Shown: positions 39,441 through 54,500 of the stretch, in pieces | Position numbering within the stretch: position 1 is the stretch's first letter | Layout: the number at the start of each line of letters is the position of its first letter | Assembly: GCF_947623445.1 (NCBI RefSeq) | Contig: NC_135243.1 | Location: forward strand, 4,962,501-5,026,500 | DNA length: 64,000 nucleotides | Origin: Clavelina lepadiformis | Lineage: Eukaryota > Chordata > Ascidiacea > Aplousobranchia > Clavelinidae | Reading direction: 5' to 3' | Position numbers and translations under genes: made by a program | The notes under the pieces: generated by a model | Database searches by the model: none | What the model saw: the letters and a program-made list of their open reading frames with translations, nothing else | Told to the model about the DNA's origin: nothing

Positions 39441-41752
39441 AAGCCAACAATTTCTAGGAAGTCGGTTCGTGTCTGTTCGTAGATTACTGGAGAATTTTCA
39501 AAGTCAGTCACATCAGTTGAACACGTTTCTTTCGATTCGTAATTTTGGAAGAACGGTGTGATAACACATTTTGTTCAGTATGGCCTGCCTGTTAGTCTGT
39601 GGAAAGGATTCTTAGAAAATGCGTGTTTTGTGTCCACGTATGACCCTGCGCTAGATTTTGAGCAAAATTTTCAATTACAGGAAATATTTTTGTTTTTCGT
39701 CGACTTTTAATGATGTGATTTTGTAGTTGCCTTGGGTCAACGACCGAACACTTTTTGAAACTCATAAAAAACTTTCATTGAAGCACGACTTTGTTTCTGT
39801 TTTGCTTTACACGACACGATACAAGTGAATCATAACGATATATTCCAACGTCTTCGAAACGACGTAGCTTTTTTCCAAAAGATTGCTGAGTGCTTTGCAG
39901 GTGCTTGCAAAAAGATGCAAACCGGAAACTAGGAGAATTTCTGCGAACATAAAATTGGTTCTGCTGAAAGCACACGGACGCGAGTTGTGCGTTTCCGCCA
40001 ATAACATTACGCTGCTCACTAAATATCGTGACAAACAGTTCTCAATCTCGACAGAACAAAGTGAAAGATCGTAAGGTAGGCATTCAAAGCATTTCACAAG
40101 CTCATAAAGTTGCACTGCCTTACTGATATGAATTGAGAACCTTTGTTTGTGCGTTATATAAAACGCCATTGAGTCCGCTCATGACATCACAACGCAAAGG
40201 TAGCCGTGCTTTTAAAATACTATTGCAGGCTACTGTATATGTTGAGACGTGTAACTAACTAACTATACCTTGATTCTGATCCCGAAACAGTCCATAGTAT
40301 CCCAATAATCTCGAAAGAACCAATCCTACTCTGTAACAAAAATTTTAACTTGAAATTTTTTCCAAATTCTTCAATTTTCGTTAATCCTAAAGCCCAGTAT
40401 AATCCGAACCGTGAGAATAAACCCTAAACTATGTTTTCTATTGTTAGCTTTCTATTCTTTTGTGTGATGAAATTATTCCTGCGCAGGTATTGGTTCCCGT
40501 CTAAGCAGATTTACCAAACACAGGATCGATGTAAGAAAAACGTTATGTAGCAATGTCAAGCTTGGTAATTTATTCAGAACTTTTGGGGTCACTGGACGCA
40601 AACTTCGTCAGCATTTGAAGAAACATCAACACCGGTGTGAATGAGCAAAATCCCGAAGTGGGCTTCGAGTACTCTGCTACCTTAAATTGCTCGAGCTTGC
40701 ATTTTTTACAGGCGATAAAGTACAGTGATGTAACGTCGTCAGTTTACCGATGTAGCGGTTAGACTGACGGTTATATCATCCGATTCGATTTGCGAATACG
40801 CGACGCTGTTATTGTAATGCTCTTGGGGAAGGCTTTTCTGACGCTTATTCCTGTTCAGTGATCCCGACAGTTCCACGTCGGGCAAGCCGACGAAAAAATT
40901 AAAATCCGGATAGAAGCTATATTCATCCAAAAATGCATACATCCAAACTCGGAAACTGGGGCTCGAGCGATGAGTAATTATAGCCGAGTTTAAGACACGC
41001 TAAGGCTGTTCCCCAAAAGTCTAATTGACAGTAGCTTACATTGGCGGTAGACACGACATGCAATTCTAACGACAGGAAAATGAACATTATGACAGCATGC
41101 TATAAAGCAGAACGCATTTAGGCGACGATGCTAAACAATGGGCTACTAAATTTATAAATCGTATCCGGCAACGAATGGATTGAATTTTAATCATTACGTA
41201 AATGATTCATTGAATTCGTTTCTGCAATAGCTTTTCTTTATACTACAGTAGGTTGACGAGCGCTCACCACGAAACGTGTGGAGAGCACAGAGACAGGCCC
41301 TTCAGAGGATTATAAATGTTTGATGCTAGTTTTAATGAAAAACTACTGTCAGTGAACATGTTCGACAGTTCAGTGCCATTAGGTTAGGGGTGGATGAAAC
41401 CCAGGACAACCCAACCAACATCGGTGGGTTGAATCGACCACCCTGCTAGAACTATAATGCATATGTAGTAGTAGCGCAATGCTTCCTTTACGATCTAAAA
41501 ATAAAGCAAGCCACACTGGACCAAAGCGAAAATCGTTCGCGTAAGATATATTGGGTTGGCCAGGTGGGAACAGAAACGCCTTATTGCGTGTGATTAACAA
41601 AGAGTGACTAAATGAGTTTGGATAGATCGTTAAGGCCAAACTGAACGAAACGTCACGTATATGGATAAAAGAATTCGGCTCGAAAATTCATGAATCTCGT
41701 GCGTGCATATGCTACACTTTCCAATATGGATTATATAGTTACAACCTATAGC

Positions 41753-41948
41753 CAGGGTTGCCATATACCGTCATTATTTCTAAGATTTGTCCTTATTTTG
41801 AAAGTCTGTGTCACAGAAATTACTTTTATCCTATTTTTTTGAGCATTGAATATTGATTGCCTTCTCCTTTTGTGCACTGTTTAAGGTAGTATTCTTCTTT
41901 CGTTTCCTAGTCGTCCTTATTTTTGAGTCCAGACCGATGGCAACCCTG
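41753..41948. mobile_element. Short hAT-type MITE
   Basis: 196 bp with perfect 12-bp inverted ends CAGGGTTGCCAT/ATGGCAACCCTG. Flanking octamers CCTATAGC (41745-41752) and CCCATAGC (41949-41956) match 7 of 8. Inner parts also pair weakly (ATTTCTAAGATTTGTCCTTA against the complement of TCGTCCTTATTTTTGAG). No ORF. Confidence 0.82.
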
Positions 41949-44900
41949 CCCATAGCCTGAACCCAGATTGCATGCACATCGCAGCCTCCAGCCTCCGCAG
42001 ACTAAAACGTATTCGTCCACTTCGGCCAACAACAATCCCGATCCACCACTCCGCTCTTTGTTAACGCGTAGTCGTGCGGTTTTGTCCTTCAAGGCCAACC
42101 CAATAACTTACACGTGAAGATTTTCACTTTATGTCCACTGTTGCTTGCTATATAAAAAACAACCGTAACCCGATGTTGAATGCATTTCGAACCGACAAGA
42201 CGTGTCTAAAGTGTAGCAATCTAAATTATGTTCGGTTTTTCTCAACGGTTTTAGGTTATACTATATGCCTCTCCCCAGAGAGTAAAGGTTTCGGTTCGTT
42301 AAGTGAAATTATTCCAATGAACGTGAATTACTGAACGTTGAATTGCGTCAAACGTCAACAAATCTTAGAAAAGAGGCAAAAACACCTTTCACGTCCAACT
42401 GCGTAGGACAGCTTTAGGGAATATAAAATCGATGATGAATTCACTATGAATTCTTTGGCAAAATTTTTGAGTTGTTCTGCAGAGTTGTAGCTTCTGCTGC
42501 GCAGTCCATAATATTTAACTTAGAGCAATAACTGTACTAATGTTGTAAAATATATGGCCCGGGTAGAAGCAATTTGTATTTAAAGGAAAAAAAGTGTTTA
42601 CATAAGAAGTTTTACAAGTTCAGAAAACTGTTTTTCTAGTTTAGATATAGCTTGACTTCGATCACAGCAAATGCGACGCATAAACGTGTCTGTGTTATTT
42701 GATTGAATGTGCGTGGGTCAGAGAGGGCCGTTTTCGTTGCGTTCGCATGATGTTACAACCACGTACAAGACACGTTAGAGCTTGTAGCTGTATTATATTT
42801 AAGCACTTTGTTGTCTATATGGTCGGTAAACAGAGCCTGCCAATTCTGAGAAATGAACAGATACGTCTATTTACTCTGCGAAGACGAAGCATTAGATCAC
42901 TTTCTTATAGGTAACTGAACGTCAAAGCTATTATATGAGTGCTTTATGGGGTCGTCGCAATAACATCTGTACAAAAAATGGAACGATTGTTAATAAGAGC
43001 GTGTAAATGCCGATCGAATACGAAGGTTGCCGGAAATCTGACCAGTTTATTCAGTTTAGATCGAGTGTAAACTTATGTGGAAAGAAAAAAAGCCGTCAAG
43101 TTGTAAATGAGTTAACCTAATGATGTAGCTGATAAGAATGCGATTGCGGATAGCGTAATACGTTCTTAACTCAATTATCAACCATTTGGTTCTTGGAAGG
43201 CCGAGGTGTAACCAAAATGCCCGTGGACTTTGAACAGCACGAATAACGTATTATTGGAAAGTCAATTCATAGAAGTAAACCATATCCTTATGTGGGCATC
43301 CACGTCTAAAGGTTATCTTTCTCTTCTTGACTCTTCTTTTTGCTTCTGGAGGAAGGAGCCGCCCCGGGGCGTTGGGTTATATAACTTAAAAAAAAAAAAA
43401 AGAAACAGAAAATTTATCGCGCCTGAAAATTCAAATCTATGAAAACAAAACATTGAGCGTCTCACTGAAAATACTATAAGACCGTCGTGTATGGTCGCGA
43501 ATGCTCAAAACAATGTTTATGGCAAACTTAATAAATAACTTTGACATTCCGCAAAAAATATCACGCTGGTGAAAATCACGATTGAAAAAGACCTTTCAGC
43601 GTTGGAAAAAGTTTGAAAGATACTTTATAAGGAAAAATTATCATCTTCCGAAATTGTACTCAATCAACTCAACGCACGTTTTTCCTTAATTTTTGGGTCA
43701 GACTGTGAAAAATTTTTCTGCGAAGACGTGCGCCTTATGTAAGGGGTTTCGCAGCAGTCAAACAAATATTTACCCCAAAAAGATAGTTGTATAAAATGAG
43801 ACCAAAACATCTGAGGTTACATAACCCGACTCTAAAGAGAATGCCTAATTGTTTCTTGATGATAAAAAGCACTGAAAAGCCGGCGCGATCTTCCATTAAC
43901 CTTCTGTTAAAAATCAGGATTAAACCTGGTCTAGTTTAGCCCGGGGCGCCATGTTACATAACGTCAGAAGCTGGGCCAGTAAGTAGCTCATGGCTGCCTA
44001 CCTAAAGTCGGTCTTGACCACCAGGGAATGACGCTGTTGGTTTGAAACCGTTTGAACAAACGCAAAACGTAAGTAATTGTTCGTGAGGTCTTAGGTTAAT
44101 TTAGCTTTGTTCGTGCGTTTTGAAGCATTTAACTCTCGCATTTTACGCGAATAAGAGTGAAATGCATCGCTCCTGATTTAAAACCCAGATGGTCAATTTA
44201 AATTCTCACAGCTTACAAAATACGTACGTCACGAAGAAATATTACAAGACAGGGTGCTACAGACAAAAATGTCGTATTGCAATAAGCAGACTGCAAAAGG
44301 TCATGATGTTTTAGGCATGTGAGACGGAAAGCTAATGAAAGTTACAATAGATTCGCCGCCGTGACCGTGTCGCGTTTTCATAGAACCAGGCGCCGTATCC
44401 AACTGTAAGTGCGGTTATAAATGGATGGCGTTCCTACCAAAAAAGGGACAGTCTATTTTGTGACCGGAGCCGACAGCATCGACCTCGACCTCGACGTGTA
44501 AGCCGTAGCCATTTTAAAAGATCTGTTAGAATGAGAGATTGTGAAGTTGGCATGTGTACTTTGCGGCCGTCCGTTACTCACATTTCTACGCAATTTGCTT
44601 CGCGATAGAAGTTTAAGATCAAGCCCAGCAACCGGCTTCAGTAATCGCAAATACTAAGTGTTTCAAATTGAGGGTTTCGAGATACTAGGAGCTGTTTACG
44701 CGCAATAACGGCGTTCTAAGTTACGCGAGCCGACAAATTAAACCCGTGCCCGTGTTATGTTGCTCCAAGAGCGTATTGGTCGTTCCACGCAGTCATTTTC
44801 TCTGGCGGCCTAAACAAGTTCACGGTACACGTAGAAGGTTAGAAATATAAGCTTTTGAAATCTAATATTTTCTTCCCATTATTTAAAATGGACCCAAACA

Positions 44901-45505
44901 GCATTTCGTATTAACGGCGTTTTAGCATGTTTGATGATGTCACGAGATTCCTTGGTCGTGTGTTATGTAACTGGCATCGTAGCTTGAGGGCTTATTCCTA
45001 ACATTTTCTAGTCGTTTTCTCTTCTTTTAATCTTTTGGGCTACTACTTTCTCTTCCCGTAAATATTCCGTCATAATGTCGATTGTGGACGTCACCGAGTT
45101 TTTGGTGCCGAGAAATTCCAGCACGCTCGTTGGAGTGGAAAAACTTTGGCTTTCTGGAGCAAGTATTTTAAGGAGCGTTAAAATGTTTTGAGGAAATTCG
45201 TTCTTGTTCGTTCGTTCTTGCTGACTACGTGCCGCTAAAAGATTAAGAAGTGCTTTTTTCGTAGTTTTAATTCCTAAAACATTGCAAAACTTTGCGTGCT
45301 AAAACACGCACGGTTATTTTATAACGCGAAAGTGAGACAGTGCTGCGCCGATTTGCGTGTTTTTTGACAACACGTTACAATACCTGGTGCAGGGGATGGA
45401 TTTCATTTATCACAGGTGCATATTTTTGTACTGTTTAGCTCGTTGTTAAAGCGACATTGTGTGTTAAGCAAAGATTGAGAAAATGAAAAATCTTGTCAAG
45501 TGAAA

Positions 45506-48500
45506 ATGAAGAAAAAGATACGTCGACTCTTGGGACGCGGAAGGCAGCCGAGCTCAGATGGGGCTGAAAATAAGGTAACACTAAAATAAACTCTAAAACA
45601 TTTTAAAGTTACCCAGTTTTTATAGATACAAAGAAACTTCAACAAGAGATAAACATCGATTAACTCTGTAAATTGGCTACTATAAATATACTATTAATAT
45701 ACTATATTACTATTAATATACTATATACAACTATTAATATGTCACTGCTGCCAGCCAAACGCGTTATTTGCTAATGGTGTTGTATATGACATGAAAACTC
45801 ATGATTTTGATACCGTAGTTGCAAACTTCAAACGGACTAAACTCTGTGCAAAACGCATGTAGGGTAAATGCAAAACGAGTGTTCACCATCAGGCGCTTAC
45901 ACGATGGTTATTAATAGCCGTAAAAATTCATTGACATCTTTGACATCTTTCATATAACTACCGATTTCTAATAAAGCTTTTATTTTATCACAAGTAGATT
46001 TCCAATAACGGTCTTATAGCAATTTGTAGTTAATTGTAATCGGGTTTCGTTTATAGTAAGTCCAGTGTGGATTTAGACATATTTATTATAAATGAAATCC
46101 GGCGTTAAAAACTGCGAGCTATTTCCACTACTCCAACCTGTGTCACAAAATATCACGGCCACGTGTGTACATATATGCGAGCGCAGGCATCAGATGGTTG
46201 AAAGCGACAAGCAAACAAGCACGACGGGAGTTGAACGCTTCAATTTACAGTAAATTCAACTTATTTCCCGTTCTACGAGACCTTTCTTAGCCACTCGCAT
46301 TGCTCAATATGCTTACGTAGGGACGTTGTCAGTTGCAGAAACGGCGTGAACACAGCTAAGCTGTGATTTTCAGCAAGAAATATCTGTTTGGTGTGTTCAA
46401 CAGCATGTTTTGGAGTAACTATGTGAGTAAAAATGTTTGGGTGCAGCGCGCTTGAGCCGTAAGTCAAGCAAATAAAACTACTACTACATTGATAGGCTGT
46501 AAAATTACCAAAGCGTCGTCTGAATACTTTAGTGTGCTGCGCTAGCTTCGTGAAAAAACCGGGTAGTTTGAGTTTGCCTTCACCAAATGCATTACCCGTT
46601 GGTGTTTCGTTCTATCGCGAGAAAATCAAAATCTGGTGCGACTGATAACAATCTCGTCATTCTAAGACGTAATTTTTTAAAACTGGAGTCGTGATTGTTA
46701 TTCGAACACAATACGCTTATGATGTCTATGTTTCGTCTTTAGAACAAAAGACTTCCCGCTTTGCTGGCTGAAAGATCAACGGCGGCCCCCAATTATTACT
46801 ACAAGACTGATGAAAAGACCAAAGAGGTTGAGGATGATTTAAAGAACGAAAAGAACTTGGAGAAGGTCGGAGACGTAATCGAGCTCCCGGAACCGGAGCT
46901 AGCGGAGGAGAAAGTAACAGAGATCACGTTGGAGCCAATAAACCATGGACGAGATGAGGAAGATCAAACAATGAACGATAACGATAAGGATTCGAATTTG
47001 CACAAAGAAGCTGAAGCAGGGGTGGTCAAAATCGACCGAATAACGGACATGGAGCAATATCGCGAGCCGGCCGTGCGTATGATGAACGAATCTTTGAGAA
47101 ATGGTCGACTTGCAACGGCGGAAGACACTTGCACGGATCAACTGTTACGTAATAACTCCTGCCCCGGGGCGAGGCTAAACGAACCAGGAGATCAACTTAT
47201 GCAAGATCATTCGCAAGTAAGGTATCAACAATGGGGAGGTCTTTGCGAAGAAGAAAACGCGGTTCTTGATAAACCTTCGTCGAAAATATTTTCTTCCAAA
47301 CGCAAGAAACAGGACAGTCTGCCAATTGACGTCACGCTACAAGCACCAGCATGCGAGAACCCAAGGTCTATTTGTGGAACAGTTCTTCAACAGGATCTAA
47401 TAGCGTCCGTGGAGTACGGCTCAACGCGTGGGAAAAGATTTCTCCAAGGCCAAAATAACTCTGTTGAAATGGAACATTGCCTTCCGCTCAAACAATTGCC
47501 TTCACAGACTGGCATTATCGAGTCTGAGCAAGTAAAGGAATTCGGGCAAAGGGACCAACATTTTCAAAACGGCAATTGGGAGGGATGCGCAGCAAGGAGC
47601 GGTGGCGCCCAGCAACAGACCGACGCCCCTTGTACTTGCGGGCGACAACCCGCGCTGTCTAGTTTCTCCCAGCCAAGGTACCAGAATTGCGGGCAAGAAC
47701 GTTTTCACGAACATACCCAAATCCCGAGACGTTTGGACGCAGCCGCCTCACTGCACTGTACGGCGCTGGGCAGGTGCGCCACGCACAGACGTACTTGCGG
47801 CTGCTGGACATACTTAACTGCATGCCAGTGCTGTCATCACGCCACACAGGGTGGTGCAGCGGCCCCAAGGCCCACATTATGCCACTTTTGCGCACCTGGG
47901 GCATCGATCCACGTCACAAAGTGTTCCGGAACGTCAGTGGGTCGACGCATATCCGTTTTATTCACTATTGTTGATGAAGATGCGTCGGAAAGACTTCCGA
48001 GAATTCTAGAGTTTGCAAAAGGAAGCGCGCAAGATGCTGATTCATCACAGCTTTTACATCATCACGATCACAACACCTCAACCGCTTGTCAACATCATGA
48101 TATCTCCACTGAATGCGAAAGTGTCGCCGTAAGGGCTTGTAAGCGCCATCTAGAGGACCACCAAATCGATGATTTTAGAGGTGAGTTATTCAACGGTTGA
48201 TTTTTTCTTGCACCATACTGTACTGTGTTTATATTTCTTGTTGTGCCAAATTAGATAACTTGGGCCGCTGGCATTTCGTAAGAGTAAAGTAATCCAATGA
48301 TTACCTACTGAGACAAACTAATTGCAATTTAAAAAATGAACGAATGAACGCGAAACTGGTATGATTAGCCATAATTTTAATTTTAATTTTAGATGATGAA
48401 CTTTGGGTTGAAATGTTTTAATACTTGTTTTCAGAATCGTAATGATCGCGGTTAAAATGGTTGTTAAGCTTAAGGGACCTGTCAAATGTATTCTTCCCTG

Positions 48501-51500
48501 ACGTCTATTGCTTTTGTAACACATTGTCTGAATAACTAGCAAAACGGACGAAAATTCAAAACTTCTCGTTACACTCCCCTGGACTGCTCAGACAATCTTA
48601 ATTACTCTCTGCGAACTAGTCTGCATCATGATGGACTTGTTATCCAAGTCAGGACAATGGCCAATGGCTTAGGGAGGAGGTAATTGTCCATATGACCTGA
48701 TCTTTCAGGAAGTTGAACAGTTGTCGTCATCAGCCATTGAGTAGTTGTCGAACCCCATAGGCTTTATTCCTCTTCTTTTCTCTCGGTGTGGCAAGTTCTC
48801 TTGCTAAGCACAGCGGAACACTTCTCTGCTTTGACGATAAGAGGAAGGTGTAGTTGCGAAAGTGAAAACGAGGAGATGTGTCAATACAATATCAGCTGAA
48901 TCGGCGTTTACGCCGTAAAAGGCTGACGTAATAAACATCGGCGCTTATTCCGATTTCCTCAAAATAAGATCAAGCAGAGAAACAATATATCGACAAACAG
49001 TATGACGTAGAAGAGCTGTAGCGATTACCCGCTATTTCGATTTATGAAAATGCTGAATATGCGCAATAGAATTAACTGAACAAAACGACGGAAGCAAACA
49101 AGACGTTTACGTTGTACGTCATTGCTTATCGAGTTATCACGAGGAACCATTGGTTAGGTTGGTACGGCGTGACAGCTATTAATTTATGAATGGCAGTCGT
49201 ATTTATTGGCTGCATGACGAAAGCGAAATGGTGAAAATATTAGTGGGTGGGGTTTTTACTGCCAAACTGTGAATAAGTTCGCCTGCTCTTTGTTGACTTG
49301 ACGATGATTAAACACGTCAACAACGCGGTAGTAAGCGATACTGTTAATACGTTCGGCCCAGGTATATCGATTTTAGAAGGGTGATTTATTGATGTTATGT
49401 AAATGACGAAACCAAACTTAATGTTAAAATTCGCTCCATTGTCTGGCTGTACTAAAACTGAGGTGTACATGAAAAACACAATTTCCAGAGTGTGCCCATT
49501 GTGGCACGCGCTGCCGGAATCGCGACAGAGTCCAAAGTTTACATTTCAAAGCAGCTGATGCATATACACGCAACGAGAAAAGCTATTGAGCAATACGTTT
49601 GCGTGAAATCGGAAGCTGCCTTTCCCATTCGGCCTTCTTTTGATTTTTACGTAATAAAGGTTTATCACGAAAAGAAAAGTCCCTGCTCCAGTAGAATCAC
49701 GAAATACCAGCCGAGATAGTAATGTCTCTTCGGCGTTAAACCATAGGCAATACCGCAGGATATGAGTGGACGGCCGATGACAACGTTCAGTGGTCGTGGG
49801 AAATGTGAAAAACAAATGTTCGAATCACAGCTGTGTCGCTCATCATGACATTTCTATGTCAAATAACGTGTAACTCCTATCTGGCACCGATCCAATCAAA
49901 CTGAATCGGTTTGTCCGAATTTGGTCATTGAAATATGACGTCATCCCGAAATAATTCGAATGACCGGAAACTGAGAGAAGACGGAAGCTCGTTGGGTGCT
50001 GGCGATAATTGCAGAAACAATTCAGCAACATCTAAAAACAGAATGTGCGCATATCTAAAGAGTACAGGGGACGAGAAACGGAAGTGGGCGTGACAAAAGC
50101 AGCATGCTCTTAACATAAGGATGGACTTTGTCGCTGGAATCACTCCTGAAGAAAAAAACAGACTGCCAGCCGCGCAAAAATCACCCAATTAAACTAAACG
50201 AGACTCGGAGTCGAACTGGAAAGGAAACTGCGCATAAATTCACATAAAAGGAGTGGATGTTATAATGTGCGACGTAGTTGACCTAACGTCATTTCAAAGA
50301 ACTTATTTCATGACAAAGACCGTGGAAGATGTTATCTTAATCAAACACCAGCACCATAGTTTGGATAAGTTATATGCATCGCAATTAAGTTTATTGGAGG
50401 GCGTTACACAGGACCTGGGGAATTATTAATTGGTAAATAAAGATTGATTGGTTTAGGGGGTGTATAAACAGGCAATATTTGACCTGTGAGCACATTGCTG
50501 ACGTTCAAAAGGAAAACGCCTCTACAAGCGCTGTTATAATTTTATCTTAAATGCTTCTGAGGCAATGGGACAAAGGTATCGCATATCCCGTGAACACCGT
50601 GAATACGCCAGCCCACCGTGTTGCATGCAAATGTGCCCGCTGCTAGGAAATATGCTGTGAGGTAAACAAAGAACGCTACGACGTACGCAACGTTATTATG
50701 ACAAACTGCTAGACGCATAAACAAAAACAGAAAAGTCAAGCTTTTGAAAGAAAATATTTCATGGTGTTTATGGTCCAGGTTGCGAGGCGCAATACTTTCC
50801 TCGCAGCATATTGGCAAGCAAGCAGGTGAACGTAGCAAGCCAAGTCGTGCATACGTGACTGCTTGACAACGAGCCATCAACAAACCAAGAACTCAAACGC
50901 TTCGCTTTTGCCGTTTTGCATCAAGTATGTTTTTACGAACGTCCGATTTCAATTAATGATTCTGCCGTAGCTGGAATGTTAAAACATTTTATTAACGGCA
51001 ATGATTCACCTGTTTCTAATGTTAGCTACGATTCTGACTACCAAGCCAAAATCGTCGTACCATCTATCATCAAGTGTACATTACGATAAAAGCATAAGGT
51101 GTACCATAGAGTGCAAAGAGTTGCGCGACTTACTAATAGGCCTCGATACTATACAAACAAGAGTACGGGGTACTGAACGTGTGATTAAGATCATGTTGCT
51201 CCAACTTTCAAATTCAAGAGTACGCGCTGCCCTGTTATGAGTCTTTGCTGCTTGAAGTTGAATTTCGTGAAACAGCTTTTCGTCGTCCTTTCAATCCCTC
51301 ACGTAGTTCTTAGAATTGGAGAGAACGAGTTCGGGTGATCGCGAGCCACCTTTTTTCTTTTTCGTCGAACTATCTCTCATATTATTAGAAGTAGAACGAA
51401 CAGAGAGATCTTGATGACTGAATAACGGCAGGACGTAGAATTGAACCGAAGTAGTGAATCATTAACCCATTTCAGAGTATTGGGTTGGTTTTGACTTTTA

Positions 51501-54500
51501 TTGTTTTATAAAGCGATGTAATTTGAACATGGAAGAACAGATGGAAGTCGGAACTTACCCGTTATGATGATATATACAACTAGTGTTATATAGCTGCGTG
51601 GTGTGTAAAGTTAGATAGACTGCTGCTGATACTTTGACCTTATATAGCTTGGTTCCTTTTCTATTATTAGGCGGTGTTTCAGTATGTACATTAGATCGTT
51701 TTGTCTAAGGACAGGAACGATAATCCTGAAATTTCAAGCACTTTGCTTTACTAAAGCATTCTATAACAGATTATTAAACAGTTAAATGGTTGTCTAATAC
51801 AGGAGTAAAATAGCATTTTTTCAAGAGGTCTAAACTCTAAAGGGTCCGAGACTAAACGGAGTTTCTTTTTTGTTCTTTCAGCTTCGCAGCAACCTGTTAA
51901 ATTTTCTTGTAAAAGCCTTGACCAGTCACATCGTCCAAGACTTGTCGATATGGCGCCTTCGGTTGGTTTCTTTACGAATCAAGAAACTGCGAGACCACGC
52001 GCACCCAATCGCACGAACGCTACCTGTAGCATGGCCGCTCGCAGTGAGCAAAGTTTTAGAAAAACTGAGGAGGCTGTCCTGGACAGACTCCTGTGCAATC
52101 CAAACGGTTACCCGTGTTCGGACATTTACGCCATAGCCCAAGAAGAAGCCGAGGGCAATGGACAACAACTGTCACCTCTCGGTCACTTTGAACTTTCACA
52201 AAAGTCGTACGCCAAGTTGATTGCCTTTTGCCACAACAAGAAAGTGATATCGAGCAAAAGCGTGGTCGTTTCATCGTCTAATCAAGAATTATCGTGGCAC
52301 TATCGGACTTCTGGTAATATTTCCTCGGGCAATAGACACGCCGACCCCGGCCAATTCCATTCAAATCTCGTGGGCTTCGAAAACGACGCGACTGAGCTTT
52401 GTACCCTTGCCAGAGTCTTCGAAACTGTTGAAGAATGTCCCTGGTACTGGGGCGAAATGAGTGGCGCCGAAGCAAAGAAACAATTAAGCGGCACCTCCCA
52501 AGGAACTTTCCTACTACGCGACAGCAGTGATCCACGGTAAGCTTGTGTTGAAATAGCAAAAAAGTAACGCCTTCCAAAAGTACTCTATGTACCCACGTGT
52601 GAAGCACACATTTGAGCATAATAATTACGCCATTGTCATTGCACTACGTAACGATATCGTAACGCATAATTAGCTATGTAATACGCACATGTACCCTTTC
52701 AACTATACGGGGATCACTGCTTTGTTAAAAAGCCGCGGGCATAAAAAACTTTCTTGGAAACCAATTTCTGCGCAACAGGCAGAAATTTGTTAAATATCAG
52801 AGGTATAATCAATCGCCTTTAACCAGCGTAGTGTTATGCCTTATATAATAAGCTAATACCAGGGTTTGGTGGATAGGTTGTGTACCGAGAACAATTTTAT
52901 TTAACATCGTTTAATTGTTTGTGTCGGTTGCTTCTGTTCTGAGATAGCAAGCAAGTTGTGATCGTTGGCAATTTCACTTACTTTGCGGTCTTAACCTGTA
53001 ACAATACGAATTCTATACCTTGAACGCAGCCCAAGCTTCATTGCTTGTCCAAATTGGAGTGCATATACAGTGGATCATTACAGTGAGTAGCAACTACCCT
53101 GATTAGGCCGCAGACTTAATATAGATCGCACATGTCGCTGCGTACGTCACAATTGTACCGCAAGCTGTAATGTGTGCTTTCCCGTTGTCTCAAATGCGAA
53201 CGTATACAAAAGAAATACATTTACAGGGAAGCGAGCTCGGGAAAGAATTTGCGTGTTACGTGCTTCCAGCGCTGCGTGAAAGTAAAAATAGTTCCCGATA
53301 ATTCTGTGGCGATTTTCCACTGTAACTGTCAAATTATCCCAGCACTGCCTGACTACGGTGAAGGTGTCATTACGAAAATGCAAATGTTAACACAGGTAAA
53401 CACAGGGCGCAGTGTCTGAAGTAAAATATAATTTAAATATGAAGGTATGTTCGCTTATCTAAACATTGTTTAGTGCGCCTAATGTAAATGTCGTTCGCGG
53501 TTTCCTTTTTGTTTGATTAGTGTACTTTAAAGCTTTTCGAAAGTCCGCCGGTGCAGATTAAATCATAAAACTTGGTTTATTGATTTCCTAAGCCGCATAA
53601 TGGCATTGCATTGTGGGTCTTTTTGGTAAAGTAACGAGTTTTACAGCTTTCGATCCGATGACGATTGCAACGTTTTCGTTAGAACAGTTGACGCCTTTAG
53701 AAATGCTGTGTGGTGCAATAGATCCGCTGCGCTGGCATCACTGACCACACCGCGTATACGACATTCTTTTTCGGAAAACTTTCTACTCGAAAATCGTTGT
53801 GGAATTTTGTGGAAATAGAGTTAATGGTTGGCAGTATTTTGAGTTGTTTTTGTAACACTAGCCTAATAGATGGCCGGGTGGTAGTTATAGCGCAGCCGGT
53901 AAATGCTGGTCTTTCGGGCAGTGTTTGAAATGCTAAGTGTACTTCGAAATGATTTACCCCTGAAGTATTTTGAATGGGGATTGTGTTTCCGATGCTTGAA
54001 TGTGTTATGAGTCAACGGGAACACTGCGGATAACCGAAGGCGACGTAGAAACAATGACTGAGTCATCCAGGAATCGGAATTGTCAATTTCGACCGACTGT
54101 TTTTGTTACGTTGTGAACAACCTTTAAAATAAACTTCACCACTGCCAGCAAATACGTGGCCTTCCTGATTGTCAAAGAAACCATCTAAGTCCGCAGCAAA
54201 ATGTTTAAACTCCAAATAAAATATACAGTGGTTACAGTGTACGTCATCGTTAGGTATTGTTGGCAATAGGTCGTTGACAATTCCGACGAAAAACTATTAG
54301 GTGGTCTAGTACGGTGATCACGTGGCCACTTGTGTAATCTGTGGCGTCATGTGCGACGTGTAGTGGGATAGGTTGATAACGAAAGACAAACAGGCGTTTG
54401 CTATGAGATGCGCTTGTTCACGTAAAATAGGAAAGACTTGTCAAATTTAAGTGACCCGCGCACGTAATCACGGGTATTTTTTATGTGTTTCAATTTCCAC

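Larger units (their letters stand above)
27154..45505. other. Gene-poor 18-kb region
   Basis: No recognisable conserved coding exon between TMEM208 and the SOCS-family gene. What it holds: hAT-type MITEs at 28440-28725, 36522-36659 and 41753-41948, a five-copy local repeat family (about 29345-35510), one unrecognised 145-codon ORF (38194-38631, minus), a promoter-like spot with an NRF-1 palindrome (39333-39344), a 14-base A-run near 43387-43400, and TAGGCCTA-type words. It may include upstream regulatory DNA or untranslated exons of the SOCS-family gene. Confidence 0.55.

Noticed and set aside
39807..40169. 120-codon minus-strand ORF
   Set aside because: No domain. Overlaps open frames on both strands; nothing in composition or context supports it.
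41379..41639. 86-codon minus-strand ORF as a gene
   Set aside because: Its C-terminal part is encoded by a repeat fragment related to the 7468-7589 element, so it is more likely a chance frame through repeat DNA.
47502..47904. Antisense ORFs inside exon 2 of the SOCS-family gene
   Set aside because: They arise from a GC-richer patch where most frames are open. There is no independent support for antisense coding.
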